From positions 19,692,986 to 19,756,985 of the forward strand of contig OW203722.1 of the NCBI GenBank assembly GCA_934045075.1: 64,000 bases of DNA, in the 5' to 3' direction. This DNA is from Yponomeuta sedellus. Lineage: Eukaryota; Arthropoda; Insecta; Lepidoptera; Yponomeutidae. Shown piece after piece: positions 19,675-30,959 of this stretch (the stretch's first letter is position 1; each line of letters opens with the position of its first letter). Under the pieces are notes generated by a model that was given only the letters and a program-made list of their open reading frames with translations, ran no database searches and had not been told where the DNA came from. Position numbers and translations under genes: made by a program.

Positions 19675-19840
19675 GCAAAGACAACGTAGGATGGTCACGA
19701 CACTAACAAACCATTCAAGAGTCGCTGCATCCACGCAAGCTTGTTTTGGTTACTTTTTATCTTGCCCTTCGCAAGCACGTCCCTTACTTGATTGACGCCT
19801 GGCGCATCGCTTACCGGCCCTCATTCTCAGAAATACATCC
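19675..19840 (-). pseudogene. Retroposon H ORF2 C-terminal fragment
   Basis: Minus strand reads VRDVLAKGKIKSNQNKLAW, homologous to the DVLAKGKIKSTRN segment at 34555-34797. A non-LTR ORF2 end, heavily truncated. Confidence 0.55.
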
Positions 19841-19889
19841 ACATTTGATATATTTCATAGATCAATATTTTTCTCCACGTTTTGTCGTC

Positions 19890-20100
19890 GTCGTTAGGCT
19901 ATACTAGTCCACTGCTGGACATAGCCCTCCCCTATAGAGCGCCACGTTGTGCTATCATATCAGTTCGGTGGAATTGTACTGCAGGGGGCGCTGCTGCCCA
20001 CCCCCCGGTTTGTGTCCCTTTGTCGCCTTTTACGACACCCGCGGGAAGAATTGGGTTAGTGCTATTCTCTAGGCCGACACCACACAGCAGTCCCGCATTT
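19890..20100 (-). repeat. RTE-like 3' end copy
   Basis: The minus strand ends with TGTCCAGCAGTGGACTAGTA. Further in are GGGTGTCGTAAAAGGCGACA and CTGCTGTGTGGTGTCGGCCT, typical of a widespread insect RTE-like repeat. No intact frame. Confidence 0.5.
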
Positions 20101-20551
20101 TGTATATACGTACAATACGATATTCCTTCGTCTTTTAATCCAGTGATTGGGCAAGGAACACCACATACACTTATCGAGGAGTCACTTTTCCTATATTGAC
20201 CTCCAATAATCATAATATCTAGATTCTTTATGGAAAGCCAAAGGTTACGTGTCCACTGTATGCTTAGATAACAAACCAACAAAATAGTTCCGGCAAAATT
20301 TTAGAAATAAAGTAATTTGTTTTCAAGTCCGCTTTTGAATCAGTTTTTTAACACCCAAAGTACCTCATGCACAAACTTTATCTGAAAGTACTATCTATTC
20401 CTATTCAGGGAATAAACCTATAGAAACGCTTTGCTCCATATCATTTTGACAACTCTGTCAATCGACTACTGATTCGTTTATCCATGGTATTAATCTATTT
20501 TACTGACTTATCCAATGATATGGATTAATATAATAATAATAATCCATTATA
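20101..20551. other. No recognised feature
   Basis: AT-rich with no gene signals. Confidence 0.35.
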
Positions 20552-20881
20552 TACGGGCCTGCAAAATTAAGTACCACACTTTTAAAATTGCAATATTTTT
20601 GTAGATGCAAAAGATAAAACTTTTGAAATAAAAAGGACTCAAAAAAAGCGTAATTTTGTGTATTAAATATCTATAGTGGTAACCTTCTTTTAAGACAATG
20701 GTAAAAAACTCTTAATTTTTTTGAGTAGTTTGTAATGTTATTACAATAAACCTACAATGTGATAATAATTACGTCCAAAGGCTGATTTATTTCAACAGAA
20801 ATTTCCTCCAGCCAGCCTAAAATTTTAGAATAAAGCGAAATCAAAACGCACACAAAGTACTTAGTTTTGCAGGTCAGTGTA
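20552..20881. mobile_element. 326-bp mariner-type non-autonomous element
   Basis: Ends CGGGCCTGCAAAATTAAGTA and, inverted, CTGACCTGCAAAACTAAGTA, flanked by TA (20552-20553 and 20880-20881). Within it, about 20735-20825 is a retroposon F segment (AGGCTGATTTATTTCAACAG, TTTCCTCCAGCCAGCC), so it was either captured or inserted later. No transposase. Confidence 0.7.
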
Positions 20882-21140
20882 CATTACACAGTATAAAAGA
20901 TAAGACAATACAATAAATCAAAGAAACGACAACCAGCGCACAAATTATTACTACGAACAGAATCGATCTCGTTTCTGAAAGCCTGGAGATTGTAAGTTCA
21001 TCCAGTGTCTCAGAAACGGACCCTCCATACGGTCAGCCACCGCTCGCACCATGGTCAATGGTGTCGCGGCTCTCCCGCGCCCGACGCTTGCGCATGATTG
21101 CGTGATTAAATCGGCCTTTTAAAATTCGCTAGAGAATTTC
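20882..21140. other. No recognised feature
   Basis: Nothing identified. Confidence 0.35.
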
Positions 21141-21144
21141 AATG

Positions 21145-21360
21145 TCTTCTTCTTTAGTCCTTTTACTCCTCCGTGGAGTCTGGGGTTGACACAAGGGCTT
21201 TCCATTTATCTCTGTTATGGCTAGGCATGGTAGCTCCAGCCAAGTCTTTCTCTTCTCCTCGTCTAAGAGAGAACGGATCTCGTCCACATCTGGGACGGTC
21301 ATCCGGGTCGTCTTGAGCCTCCGGCAGGTTTCCAGTCGAGAGCCACCTTCGGAAGTTAAA
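21145..21360 (-). pseudogene. LINE ORF2 C-terminal fragment (RTE-like)
   Basis: The minus-strand frame ends with ATMPSHNRDKWKALVSTPDS and a stop at 21163, then TAAAAGGACTAAAGAAGAAG. The NRDKWKALV pattern is the usual end of RTE-group ORF2 before a trinucleotide-rich tail. 5'-truncated. Confidence 0.5.
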
Positions 21361-22655
21361 TATTATTATAACAAGGCGAAATTCAACTCTAAGTAGAATG
21401 AATAATTTGCTCCTTTTGGGAGCGGGACCCCAAAAATTACAAACCGTACCTACAGAGAGGTAATAATGAGACAAGACGCCGCTGTTAAACTGCAAATTTT
21501 GGCAGATTTAGCGGTTACGCCTGTTGAATGAGTAATTTTAATGGTTTGCGCCCGAAATTAATTATTAGTCAAATAACCGAGCAACGCTAGTTTGGAACGT
21601 AGAATTGTAATGCACAGAACCGCAGAACTGGTTCGCTTAAGTTCATATTGATATTGATAAAGCTCTCTTACCTCTGAAATCGCTTTCGAACTTTTTCTTA
21701 GCGTGTCGATGGCAAGCCATTGTGGTGAAAGAACTTGCCAATCAGCGTAAGAGAATCGCTGATTATTGCCCAGAGTGTGCCAGATATCTGGGCTCAGTGA
21801 GTACGTGGTTCGGGGAGGCTCCTTTCATGCACCCCATGTTTCAAACTTGAAATGGGCACTCTTTTACGTAATTTTATTCCGTATTTACTAGGCTTCCATT
21901 TGTTTTACATACTATCACATTAAAAAAAACCGTTGAAATAATTTCTTAAAGTATTTTAAGAAAGTATTCCTATAGATGTTAGAAGTTCCCGTAAATTAAT
22001 GATTTCTATGATCGGTTTGCTTACACGTAAGACAACAGCTTAATGAAATATGGACTAATTTCGAGCTTATAATTTGAAAAATTTAAATAAAATCACATTA
22101 AATGTGAATAAACGGTTAAGATTAATATAAAATTTAAGTTAATATTGACCTATTTTTTAAATACCTGCATAGAAAGGACCGTATTAGTTTAAGCGTTGTT
22201 AGTCTGTGGTAGCGCACAAGCCTTACTTAGATATACCTAACAGTCAAGATGAGAAGATAAGATGAAGGGAGGAAGGTTGCTACACGCTTCAGTTATCTCG
22301 AGTTCTAGATAATTATATTAATTTACGTGGTTCTGTAATCAAATTCAGCCTAACCAAATGTTTGATTTTTTTTAGGCGCTGATCGATAAAAGTCCACCTA
22401 TATTTTATTGCCTTTGGGGCACACTGCACACTTTTTACACCAATAATTGAATTTAATATACGGAGCGACCGAGAAACGTTATTGCTGCAATCAAAACGAG
22501 TACTGAACAAAAGAGACAGATAAAATGAAAGAGATACAAGATTTAGATACGATTCGCAATACATCATTTTCATAAAGGCAATTAAGTTCATATCCAAAAT
22601 AGCTTATTTTAGTTTAATACAAATATGAACCTCTTATATGGGTTTTTTTATTGTA
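21361..22655. other. No recognised gene
   Basis: 1.3 kb of AT-rich sequence with scattered short frames that resemble nothing known. Confidence 0.4.
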
Positions 22656-22660
22656 TGAAG

Positions 22661-23013
22661 CGCTCGTGGCCTAGGCGAACCGAGTGATTGAAATCAATCA
22701 CTTGAGTTAAGCAACAACAGGATGGGTGACCGTCCCATGACTCCCGCTAGTGGCATTTTTTCGTGCACTTCCGTGCTTCGCAAGGCACGTTAAGCCGTTG
22801 GTGCCGGCTGTCAAGTAATGGCAGTAGTTAAGCCATGTCAGAGGCCTAATAGGCGGCCTGATAACTTCTGACAGGAAGGCCCGCCACAGTCTTACAATCC
22901 TCCACCAACCCGGACTTGGCCCCCGTGGTGGAGTTTGACCTAACCTTCCTACCATACAGGAAGAGACCCGTGCCCCAACAGTGGGGACATAAAAAGGGTT
23001 GATATCGATGTAG
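22661..23013 (+). repeat. SINE-5S, near full-length
   Basis: GCGCTCGTGGCCTAGGCGAA, a shortened 5S-like head (GTTAAGCAACAACAGGATGG, GGTGACCGTCCC; about 15 bp missing), the body (AGGCACGTTAAGCCGTTGGT) and the 3' end GGGGACATAAAAAGGGTTGATATCGATG. Confidence 0.85.
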
Positions 23014-23160
23014 CCCATAAACCTCCCACTACAGGCACTTCTCTCAGAGAGAGGATGGCCTTAATTACCACGGGTCTGTTCGACTTGTGCCCACCGCGTA
23101 TTGACAATTTCAAGCGCTGAGAGGAAGCTCACAATTATACCATATATTCTTCCATCGATA
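23014..23160 (-). repeat. Retroposon I copy
   Basis: CTCTCAGAGAGAGGATGGCC, TTAATTACCACGGG, GCCCACCGCGTATTGACAAT and TTCAAGCGCTGAG match family I in antisense. It sits directly behind SINE-5S, as does the copy at 40740. Confidence 0.6.
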
Positions 23161-24844
23161 GCGAGTGGAATGTCCACTATAATTTCACAAATCATGTAAC
23201 TTTGGTACAAATTCCCAAATTAACATAATTTGTTTGATATTGTAATCTTCTGCATTATATACAATACAAAGAATTGATTGACTGAAGATTGAGAAGTTAT
23301 AGTTATTATTATTAGTCACATGCGATTGTGAGTTTAATACACGAAGTATCTAAGCTTACGACATTCTTCCTAATCTTAAATTGATATTCTTCCAAATATC
23401 CTCTAAAATCCCTTGAGTAGATACTCCTCCACGTAGATTGGTATCTATAGGCTTTTTTCCGAGAACTCAAGTTTTCATTTAGCGTGAGTACACATTCCTG
23501 GAGTTTCGGGAATATTATGTGTGTTGTATCCTAAATCTAAACATAAACATAAACATTACATCCATACAGAACAATAATTTGTCCTGCCCGGTCACAAACC
23601 AGTATACCCTGTGATATAGCAACCGAACATCATAAACATTAATTTAATACAAAATGATTTTATTTCAAGTAGCCCAGAAACTTCTATGTTATAAGTTAAA
23701 CTATTTAAAAATCTAGAGCGTTTGTTAGAAAAAAATTAACAAAGAAATTCCAAAGTCTTAATTAAAACTGTGTCTATACGGATTTATGCTCGTTTATTAC
23801 ATTTTTACAATTTTCCGACGTTTCGGAACTTTTACAGGTGCCGTGGTCTCGGATGACAAAGTCCAAAATCCAAAGTTCCAAAGTCTTTTCCTAATTTAGG
23901 AGGACCTCCATAAATTAAAAAAGGCATCGAAAACGATTCTCTTAAGAGGTGATTCATTTATTATTTTGTTCTCATCTGCAATTCGAATTTTGAGTACTAC
24001 AAGTAAGTACCATGATAAGTGCATTTCAGAAGTCGTGAGAAGACACTTCATTAACCGTGACATATCAGTGATATGCATATAAGAAACTGAGTTCACCTGT
24101 CGACAGAGACCTACACGAAATTTCAACCGAAGGGAAAAATACACAAAACATATCCAATCTGGCCGATCGACGTAAGAAGAGTAAATAGACGTTTCTAATG
24201 AAGTTTCCATCTTCTTTCTCGGCGCCTTACCTTAAGTACTTCTTAGCTTGAATTATTTTTCTTTTAGTCAATTTATTTTTCAGATTTCGTACCCGAAGGC
24301 TGGCCTTGGGTATGTCTATTAATATGCCTGCGACGTTGGTATGTCTGTCCGTCAGACCTGTAAAAGGCGTAGAATCCCAAACCACATTAAATAGGTAAAA
24401 CGTTAAGCGGCCGATTTGAGCGAACACTAAATATTTTAGCAGGTTCTAGGCTGTGGTAACCTTCATAATGTTATTAGATTCGTGGAGCTATTTAGCCTTT
24501 ATTCCAACCTTAAGAAATCAATTGTATTTTTCTATCCGATATAGTTACTGAGAAAAGACCTACTTTGCGGAGGATGCCCTCTGTCATCCCCTATGAAATC
24601 GTGTTTGTAATTATAAATAATAATTGATAAAATTTCAATTGTAAATAAAATTGAGACTATAAATAAATAGTATACATATCTGTAAATAAATAGTTTTGTA
24701 ATTATTTATATTTTTGCGCACCTCTCCACCTGTGGTAGAACATTAATTATTTACAATTATTATATTACTATTACCACCAGCGCTGTTACCCAGGCATACC
24801 ATAAATAAATGATTAAATAGCTCAGCAGTCGGTTTGTTGTTTTT
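23161..24844. other. No gene; small repeat scraps
   Basis: Bases 23575-23632 resemble SINE-K antisense (GTCCTGCCCGGTCACAAACC). Bases 23815-23862 (TCCGACGTTTCGGAACTTTT, GGTGCCGTGGTC) are related to family E. The rest is unrecognised. Confidence 0.4.
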
Positions 24845-24965
24845 TGCTGAAACGTCGGGAAATAAGGTTATTACGTTTAACCAAATAAATAATCGCGAAT
24901 AGACTCGTTTAATAATTATTATCTATGAGCATCGTGAATCATTAGGAAATAATGTTGGTTTTTGT
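24845..24965 (+). repeat. Retroposon E 3' end
   Basis: AAACGTCGGGAAATAAGGTT, ACCAAATAAATAATCGCGAA, GACTCGTTTAATAATTATTA and GAATCATTAGGAAATA. This copy shows the uninverted order of family E. Confidence 0.7.
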
Positions 24966-25489
24966 TTGTCTTTTATGTCTTCTTTACAATGTAGCATTAA
25001 AAAATGTATTTTCCTCCAATGTGGTTAAATTGTTGAAGTCTTTTTATAAAAACTTTTTATAAATCTCTATTTGCAATAATGGTTTAAAACAGAACAAGTT
25101 TTTCAAGAAAAATAAAACCTTTACTGAACTGACCTCCATCAAGAGATAAGTGCTTTGAATAGAGTAAAGTAAAAACTCTAGCCGCATCCACAAGATTATT
25201 TGTTTCGATTTAAAAGTTGAAACTAGCTCGAACTTCGCACAATTTTCTCTCAAAGAACTTCTTCTCTTGAGTTGGGTACAGTTGACCACAAATGCTTGAC
25301 TGTTTTGTCTTTTTTTAAGAAACGGCTGCAGACGTTTTTTTGAGATATCACTGCTTGAGAGTTTAAAAAAAGAACGTTTTAAATAGACAGAAAAGGGATC
25401 TTATTCACCGCAAAGTCACAATCATTTTCTGCTAGGGATAAGAAAATAAACGACTGTAAAGGAAAATTAAAGCTAGAAAAACAGTACTG
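24966..25489. other. No recognised feature
   Basis: Nothing identified. Confidence 0.35.
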
Positions 25490-25990
25490 CCTCGCTGGTC
25501 TAGCGGTATCACGTCTGATAACCACGCTGGCGAACCCACTAGGGACCGCCATACATTTGTAGATTAATGGCCTCAGTCTGTTTCCATGTTCCTTTTTGTT
25601 TCCATTCATGGCATTTAAAAAATTCTGTCACCATTACTATTGGCACTACTACGATAAAATAACTTAACTGTAAATATTACCGTTTTTTAAAGTTTTCAAG
25701 TGCTTTTAGCATAATTATGTTTCTCTTCCTTTTTTCATACTTTTACACTGTTCTTTTATTAATTTGTTATGTACCTTTAAAACCTTTGTTAGTCATATTA
25801 TTGCAAATTGGCATTTATTTTATGTTTTTGATCCTATGTATTAAGAGTTAGGATTAGAATTAGAATTAGGAGTTAAAACATGGAAAATAAATAATAATAT
25901 TTGTTTGTTTCCATGTTTGCCTTTTTGACTTAGCACAGGGTATCTTAGTTTGGGATGAGAATAAAGGATTGTGTTGTGTGGAAGTTATTA
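25490..25990 (+). repeat. SINE-K fragments
   Basis: 25490-25610 carries GCTGGTCTAGCGGTATCACG (A-box region), a decayed B box and TCAGTCTGTTTCCATGTTCC. 25905-25985 carries a family end (TTTCCATGTTTGCC, CACAGGGTATCTTAGTTTGG). Between them is AT-rich sequence. Confidence 0.5.
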
Positions 25991-26939
25991 TTGTTGTAAA
26001 TATTAATAATAATCAGTTATAATTTTTAAGGTCGCCATAGTAGCGTGTACTTACCTACTTTCCCTACTTCGATTTCTGCTATAAATGTCAGTGAGACTCA
26101 CATTATTATACCCTTTATTGCAAACCATACATTTTGACAGTAGGTACATGAAAAACTTAAATATCTAAGTGACAGTTATGTTACAGAAAATGTGTAAATA
26201 AAACATGAAGCGGACTTTAATAAAGCCTTCGCTTTACAAGGATGATGATTATGAGAGGCAAAGACAACCTTTTGTAATAACTTTCGATCAACTAAACCGA
26301 TTTTGAAAAACTTGCACTAAACCTTTCTCTAGAATGTATGAAATACTTTTCTAGAATGTATCCACCGCTTTAAAATTTATTCAGCCAACCACGAGAGATT
26401 CGAAGACACTCATAAATACAAACATTCAAGATACGATTGTGTGTGTGTGAGTGTGTGTGTGTATGTGTGGGTATGTGCATAGATATTTATATAAATATAT
26501 AGCTCAATGTTATGATAGAGATAGATGCTCTTTCAACCTTTTACAATGGTGCAACCTCAACAGCTCTTATTGTATGCCGAATAAGTATGAATATCTAATA
26601 AAAAGAAGCATTTGCCGCTGACAGTCCTACTTTTTCTCTTCTCCCGCGGCACTAAACAATAATGTATAGCGCGATGGGTCCGCGGCCGTGTCACTGTGTA
26701 TTTTCCGCGGGCTCAATTTAAACTTTAACCCGAGACGAAGGAGAGTAAACTAAAACAAAATCTCAAGTAACAAATATGGCTTTAGTTATTGTTTCGAGGT
26801 AACGTTCGAATTTACTTTACTTTACTTTTTGTTCATTTATTTATTATTATACAATAAGAACTTACAGTACCCAAAACGCTCTTAATGTAACTATATCTAT
26901 TGTAGGCACACTTTAATAACTAGGTACATAAGTGTAATC
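25991..26939. other. No gene; (GT)n microsatellite
   Basis: A GT-rich microsatellite lies at about 26440-26480 with interrupting A. Nothing else is recognised. Confidence 0.5.
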
Positions 26940-27528
26940 TTAACCCTAGACACCTAACCTTCTCACATAGCTCATTATACCTAACCATTCGTCAATTCGA
27001 CGACCATTTTTTGAAGTGTTAAGTTTTAAATAAAAATTTGTTGTTTTTGGTACGTTTATTGCACTGAGATTTCAAGCATACTTTATATTGTTTAATAAAA
27101 TAATTTGTTGTTATTTATCACATACTCTTACTTATTTTCCTTTCTGTTTAAAATGGCACGCGTTTCTACAGATAAAACCCGACATTTTGATGAAAAATTT
27201 AATTACAACCGAAATTTAAAAAAGTAGTTGTTTATTTTAAGGGAAAACTTAAACTGTAGACATTAGAAAAAAAAAATGTTCTTTTTTACGCCCATTCAGT
27301 ACAAAAATAAAATTTATACACGCGACAAATTGCGATTTTGTACGTATTTTTGTAAAATTTCGAAAAAACATGGTACTTGGCAGCCGGAATTTATTGCCTC
27401 TCGCCAACCCGCGACGAACACCGAGTTGACAAGAGACACCACGGTTATCCGCACACGCACCAAAAAGATACAACAATTTTTCTGTCGCGTATTCGTCGAA
27501 ACGACGAAGGTTAGGTGTCTAGGGTTAA
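26940..27528. mobile_element. 581-bp piggyBac-type non-autonomous element
   Basis: Perfect 19-bp terminal inverted repeats CCCTAGACACCTAACCTTC (26944-26962 and inverted 27506-27524) are flanked by TTAA on both sides (26940-26943, 27525-27528), the exact piggyBac target. The canonical piggyBac ends also begin CCCTAGA. Subterminal CGTCAATTCGACGA and CGTCGTTTCGACGAAT motifs lie near both ends. No transposase; the frames inside are chance. Confidence 0.93.
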
Positions 27529-27639
27529 ATGAACAACAATATTTAACAAACTTTACTTTATAGTCGTCCATGTACGTAAAAAAATAATTTGGGGTCGTGA
27601 ACATTAAACATCGGGGAAAGCTTCAAAATGCGGGCTTAC
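27529..27639. other. No recognised feature
   Basis: Short AT-rich gap. Confidence 0.3.
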
Positions 27640-27915
27640 CCACGATCTTGTCCACCAAAACGGTATCAACCCTTGTATGTCCCCACTGCTGGGGTACAGG
27701 TCTCTCACTGCATCGCAGGAAAGTTAGGCCATACTCCACCACGGGGGCCAAGTTCGAGTTGGTGGAGGATTGTAAGACAGTGGCGGGCCTTACTTTCAGC
27801 AGTTACCAAGCCGCCGATAAGGCCTCTGACATGGCTTAACGACTGCCATTACATGACCGCCGGCGCCAACGACTTAACGTACCTTGCGCAGCAAAGAAGC
27901 GCTCGGAAAAAGCGT
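27640..27915 (-). repeat. SINE-5S, head-truncated
   Basis: The antisense 3' end (CGGTATCAACCCTTGTATGT, CCCACTGCTGGGGTACAGG) through AGGCCATACTCCACCACGGG to CGTACCTTGCGCAGC. The 5S-like head is absent. Confidence 0.8.
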
Positions 27916-28155
27916 CCACCAAAACGGCTTCACGTTTTTCCACTCTACCAATGAAAACCTCTTCGTAAAGGGTCGGTCATTACCTCCACGTGTTCCTAAT
28001 AAGAGGTTGCAATATGAGATTATATTGGGCGATTCCGGTAACAGGTGGTCCGTACGACAAGGCCCGATCTTTTGCTGACCGCGGCTTAACGGACTCAGCT
28101 TATGAGATATTATTATACTTGGACGTGAAGTTCATGTCGATTATCCTTTGAGAAG
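27916..28155. other. No recognised feature
   Basis: Nothing identified. Confidence 0.3.
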
Positions 28156-28640
28156 ATTAGAGCATTTGAAATTAAATGAAATGAAATGATAAGGTTTTAT
28201 TCAAAGTAGCGCATAAGCTGCGGCTTAATGAACGTTACAATTCAAACTAGGTGTCCATTTCAAAATCTAGATCATTTTGGAGAAAAAATGGACAAAAAAA
28301 CTCCAAACTTAGTCTTTTCAAAGTCCTTAATTAACATAGTTTACATAATTATTATAAAACATAGAACTCATACATTGTACTGGCTTTAATTCCGGACCTC
28401 ATTGTCATCTAGATAATCCTTTATGTTATAGTATCCCTTTTGGCACAAAGTGTGCTTAACATATTTTTTGAACCGCGATTCAGGCAAGCTTAATATATCT
28501 TCAGGGATTTTATTATAGAAGCGTATACAATGCCCCATGAAGGATGTATTAACCTTTGCCAGCCTAAATAGTGGGAACAAAAGTTTCGATGTTATCCAAG
28601 ATAGTTTCTCAAATGCCTGAATTCGATACATTGATTAATA
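28156..28640 (-). mobile_element. Retroposon J: LINE 3' end with ORF2 C-terminus
   Basis: 5'-truncated minus-strand LINE. The ORF2 tail (28631-28386, 81 residues) is followed by a 3' UTR containing AAACTAGGTGTCCATTTC-type sequence and the terminal region AACCTTATCATTTCATTTCA (minus). The same 3' UTR occurs at 37555-37800 (-) and 54545-54690 (+). Confidence 0.75.
28386..28631 (-). pseudogene. LINE ORF2 C-terminal fragment
   Basis: The last 81 residues of a non-LTR reverse-transcriptase polyprotein. IRFYNKIPEDILSLPESRFK and QKGYYNIKDYLDD match the conserved tail of many CR1/Jockey-group ORF2 proteins (a small hydrophobic-aromatic domain after the RT). The frame is uninterrupted to its stop but lacks RT and endonuclease. 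Confidence 0.75.
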
Positions 28641-28745
28641 AGCGACACGAACCATCTTCATCTTTAATATTCAAAATCATAAGAAGAGTAAATTAGGAAG
28701 TTTCTATTCTTCTCAGCGTCCCTATGTGACTGACAGTAGGTGTAA

Positions 28746-29649
28746 GTGTCGCCGCACACGGGCCACACGCGACAGCCACAAACGCCGCCACGAGAAGCTA
28801 AAAGCGGCTACAAAGGTAGCTGAAGCGCGCGACAGCCACTTGTGGCCGGTGGTCGACACTTGCGGTCGGTGGCTGCTACTTTTTTTAACCCTTGCGTGGC
28901 GTGCAGTATCATAATGGACTCTGACAAAGAAGGTTTAATTGCGCTACTTTTGATAAAAAGACGTCGTCGTAGAAGACGAAACCGTAGTTATTGGATAAAT
29001 CCAGTTTTAACGAATGTACACAAATGCAACGAACATTTCGATAGTCTTCTAAACCATTCTAAAAAGTTTTTCAAACATTTACGTTTAAGTATAGGTAAGT
29101 TTTGGGAACTACATGCTCTATTATATGATGGATTAAAGCACCACGACACCAACATGCGGAAAAGCATCGCACCTGCGGAAAGACTAGCTATCACATTAAG
29201 GTAAGTTTCACAACAATTTCAATAAACAATTCGCAGGTTTCTTCCCAGGCCTTCACTTTTTCTCATCTATTACTATAACTATCACTTTTTGAATCCCAAA
29301 TCTCAGGACGGGATTGTATCCCTGATATAAATAATTCTATATCCATATTTATCTACCTATATGAACCAAAGACTACCGTGCGTTACCGTCGACTTTACAG
29401 CACAGGTTAACTGAGGCAAAGGAGGGAGGGGCGCGGAATCGCGCGAGTGGCGTGTGGCGGCTTTTTGTGTCGACGTTTTGTGGCCGGTGCAGGCCACAAG
29501 AAAGAAGCAAGCTGCGACGATTTGTAGCGTGTGGCCGCCACCGGCGCCAACCGTGTGCGGCGAGTCCATATAAAATGTATGAAAATTACAGGAAATATGC
29601 CAGTGGCGGCGTTTTGTGGTTGTGGCCGGTGGCTCGTGTGCGGTGACCC
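28746..29649 (+). mobile_element. PIF/Harbinger-type element, deleted
   Basis: Terminal inverted repeats GTGTCGCCGCACACGGGCCA (28746) and, inverted, GGGTCACCGCACACGAGCCA (ending 29649) are flanked by TAA (28743-28745, 29650-29652), the 3-bp duplication of PIF/Harbinger. GC-rich ends rich in GGCCGGTGGC contrast with the AT-rich surroundings. Inside is the first exon of the transposase only. At 904 bp it is much shorter than a 2.5-4 kb autonomous element. Confidence 0.88.
28914..29201 (+). pseudogene. Harbinger (HARBI1-like) transposase, exon 1
   Basis: From the ATG at 28914: MDSDKEGLIALLLIKRRRRR, then RSYWINPVLTNVHK, FWELHALLYDGLK and ERLAITLR, the N-terminal region of the PIF/Harbinger DDE nuclease (HARBI1 family), where a run of Arg and R-x-YWVHPI-type motif precede the ELL..L repeat. 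The exon ends at an in-phase-looking donor AG/GTAAGT (29201/29202), so the gene was intron-containing. The catalytic DDE exons are missing. Confidence 0.8.
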
Positions 29650-29652
29650 TAA

Positions 29653-30060
29653 TCCTCAAGAAATTGGCCTCTATCGCCGCGCCTAGATCTCTAACTAGCG
29701 CCAAAAACTGACCCTATGCAAATCGTGCCAGAGTGAGAGGCTTTTAAATTGTGCCACTAACCACCACTAACGTTGTCACTGTAACATAACCCAATGAATA
29801 CAGAATGGACGAATCACGCAGTGATTTTTCCTATGACATAGAACAACGTGTTTGCACTCATTTCTTTGCATCGTCAAGTCTGTGAACAATTTGGTCCCAT
29901 CTTTGAGTGTGAATTGCAGGAAGTAATACGAGAGATTTCTTATTCGTTGTGGCAATGGAAACTTATGATTTCAGACGAATAGGGATATACACGTCTTACA
30001 AACTTTTTCCAAAATGTTTAACTTCACATTTAACAAACTCACAAAATGTTTTTTAATTAT
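29653..30060. other. No recognised feature
   Basis: Nothing identified. Confidence 0.35.
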
Positions 30061-30061
30061 T

Positions 30062-30168
30062 TATTCATACTTTTATTGCACTTAAATAAATTTGAAATGC
30101 GGCGGACTAATTGCCTTAAGCATTTTCTACCAGTCAATCGTAGGATGTATCTATGTAACCTACATGTG
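30062..30168 (-). repeat. Retroposon F 3' end
   Basis: ACTTTTATTGCACTTAAATA, ATGCGGCGGACTAATTGCCT and TAAGCATTTTCTACCAGTCA, antisense. Confidence 0.65.
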
Positions 30169-30224
30169 TTGGTTCTTTGAATAAATAAACCCGTTTTATA
30201 TTAGTATCTCACATCATATCGCAT

Positions 30225-30330
30225 TATGGTGGGTTAGCTGGAAGAAAATGCTATCTAGTATTAAGTTCGCCTTTGAACAAATTTGTTTTAGTGCAATAAA
30301 GAATTTTTCATTCCTTCATTCATTCATATC
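30225..30330 (+). repeat. Retroposon F 3' end
   Basis: GGGTTAGCTGGAAGAAAATG, AAGTTCGCCTTTGAACAAAT, GTGCAATAAAG and a (CATT)n tail. It lies head-to-head with the copy at 30062. Confidence 0.65.
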
Positions 30331-30959
30331 GGATTTAACCTAGCATCAAACTCCTCTGAATACAAACGAACTAAGGTAAAATCATAAGAAAAGAATATTC
30401 TTTATTGTAGTACTTCATACAAAAGCTTTCATTCATGAATTGAGATTACGTTCATGAATTGATCCATACGGTTGATGAGAGCTCTTGTCTCCTTGTTTAC
30501 TTCATCTCCACCGACGACTGGAATACCGAAATTCGGTGGATGAGGTAGATTGCATAGAGTTCATAAGGTATAGAAACACATTTCGACCTTGTTCTACATG
30601 GTTTAATTTATTTATCGTTTTCACCAAAATCAAACACGCTAAACGACACTTGAAATCTCTCATCTATGATAAAGAAATAAATTTTACTTCAACGTTTAGT
30701 ATTATTATTAGATGACAAAGAAATTATTAGGCACCTGCCTGATCAGAATTTCAATTCAAATGAAATCATTCATTTTGACAAATATTAACATGACATACCG
30801 TTACACAAAGTACACCCATAACTAAATGATATTTTTTTCCAAGCCCTACAATGTCCGAATCACTTGACCTTTTTAGTTCGGGTATTAGTTGCTATTTACT
30901 ACACATTACACTACACTACATTTCAAACAAAAGTACCCCATTTATAAATACTATACTCG
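30331..30959. other. No recognised gene
   Basis: Apart from a retroposon C tail scrap (AAGAAAAGAATATTCTTTATTG near 30388) nothing is identified. Confidence 0.4.

Noticed and set aside
22661..22760. 5S rRNA gene
   Set aside because: Only the internal control region matches; the 5S ends are absent and a long SINE body follows.
27249..27604. Protein-coding genes on both strands
   Set aside because: Overlapping frames inside a piggyBac-type MITE, with no recognisable family.
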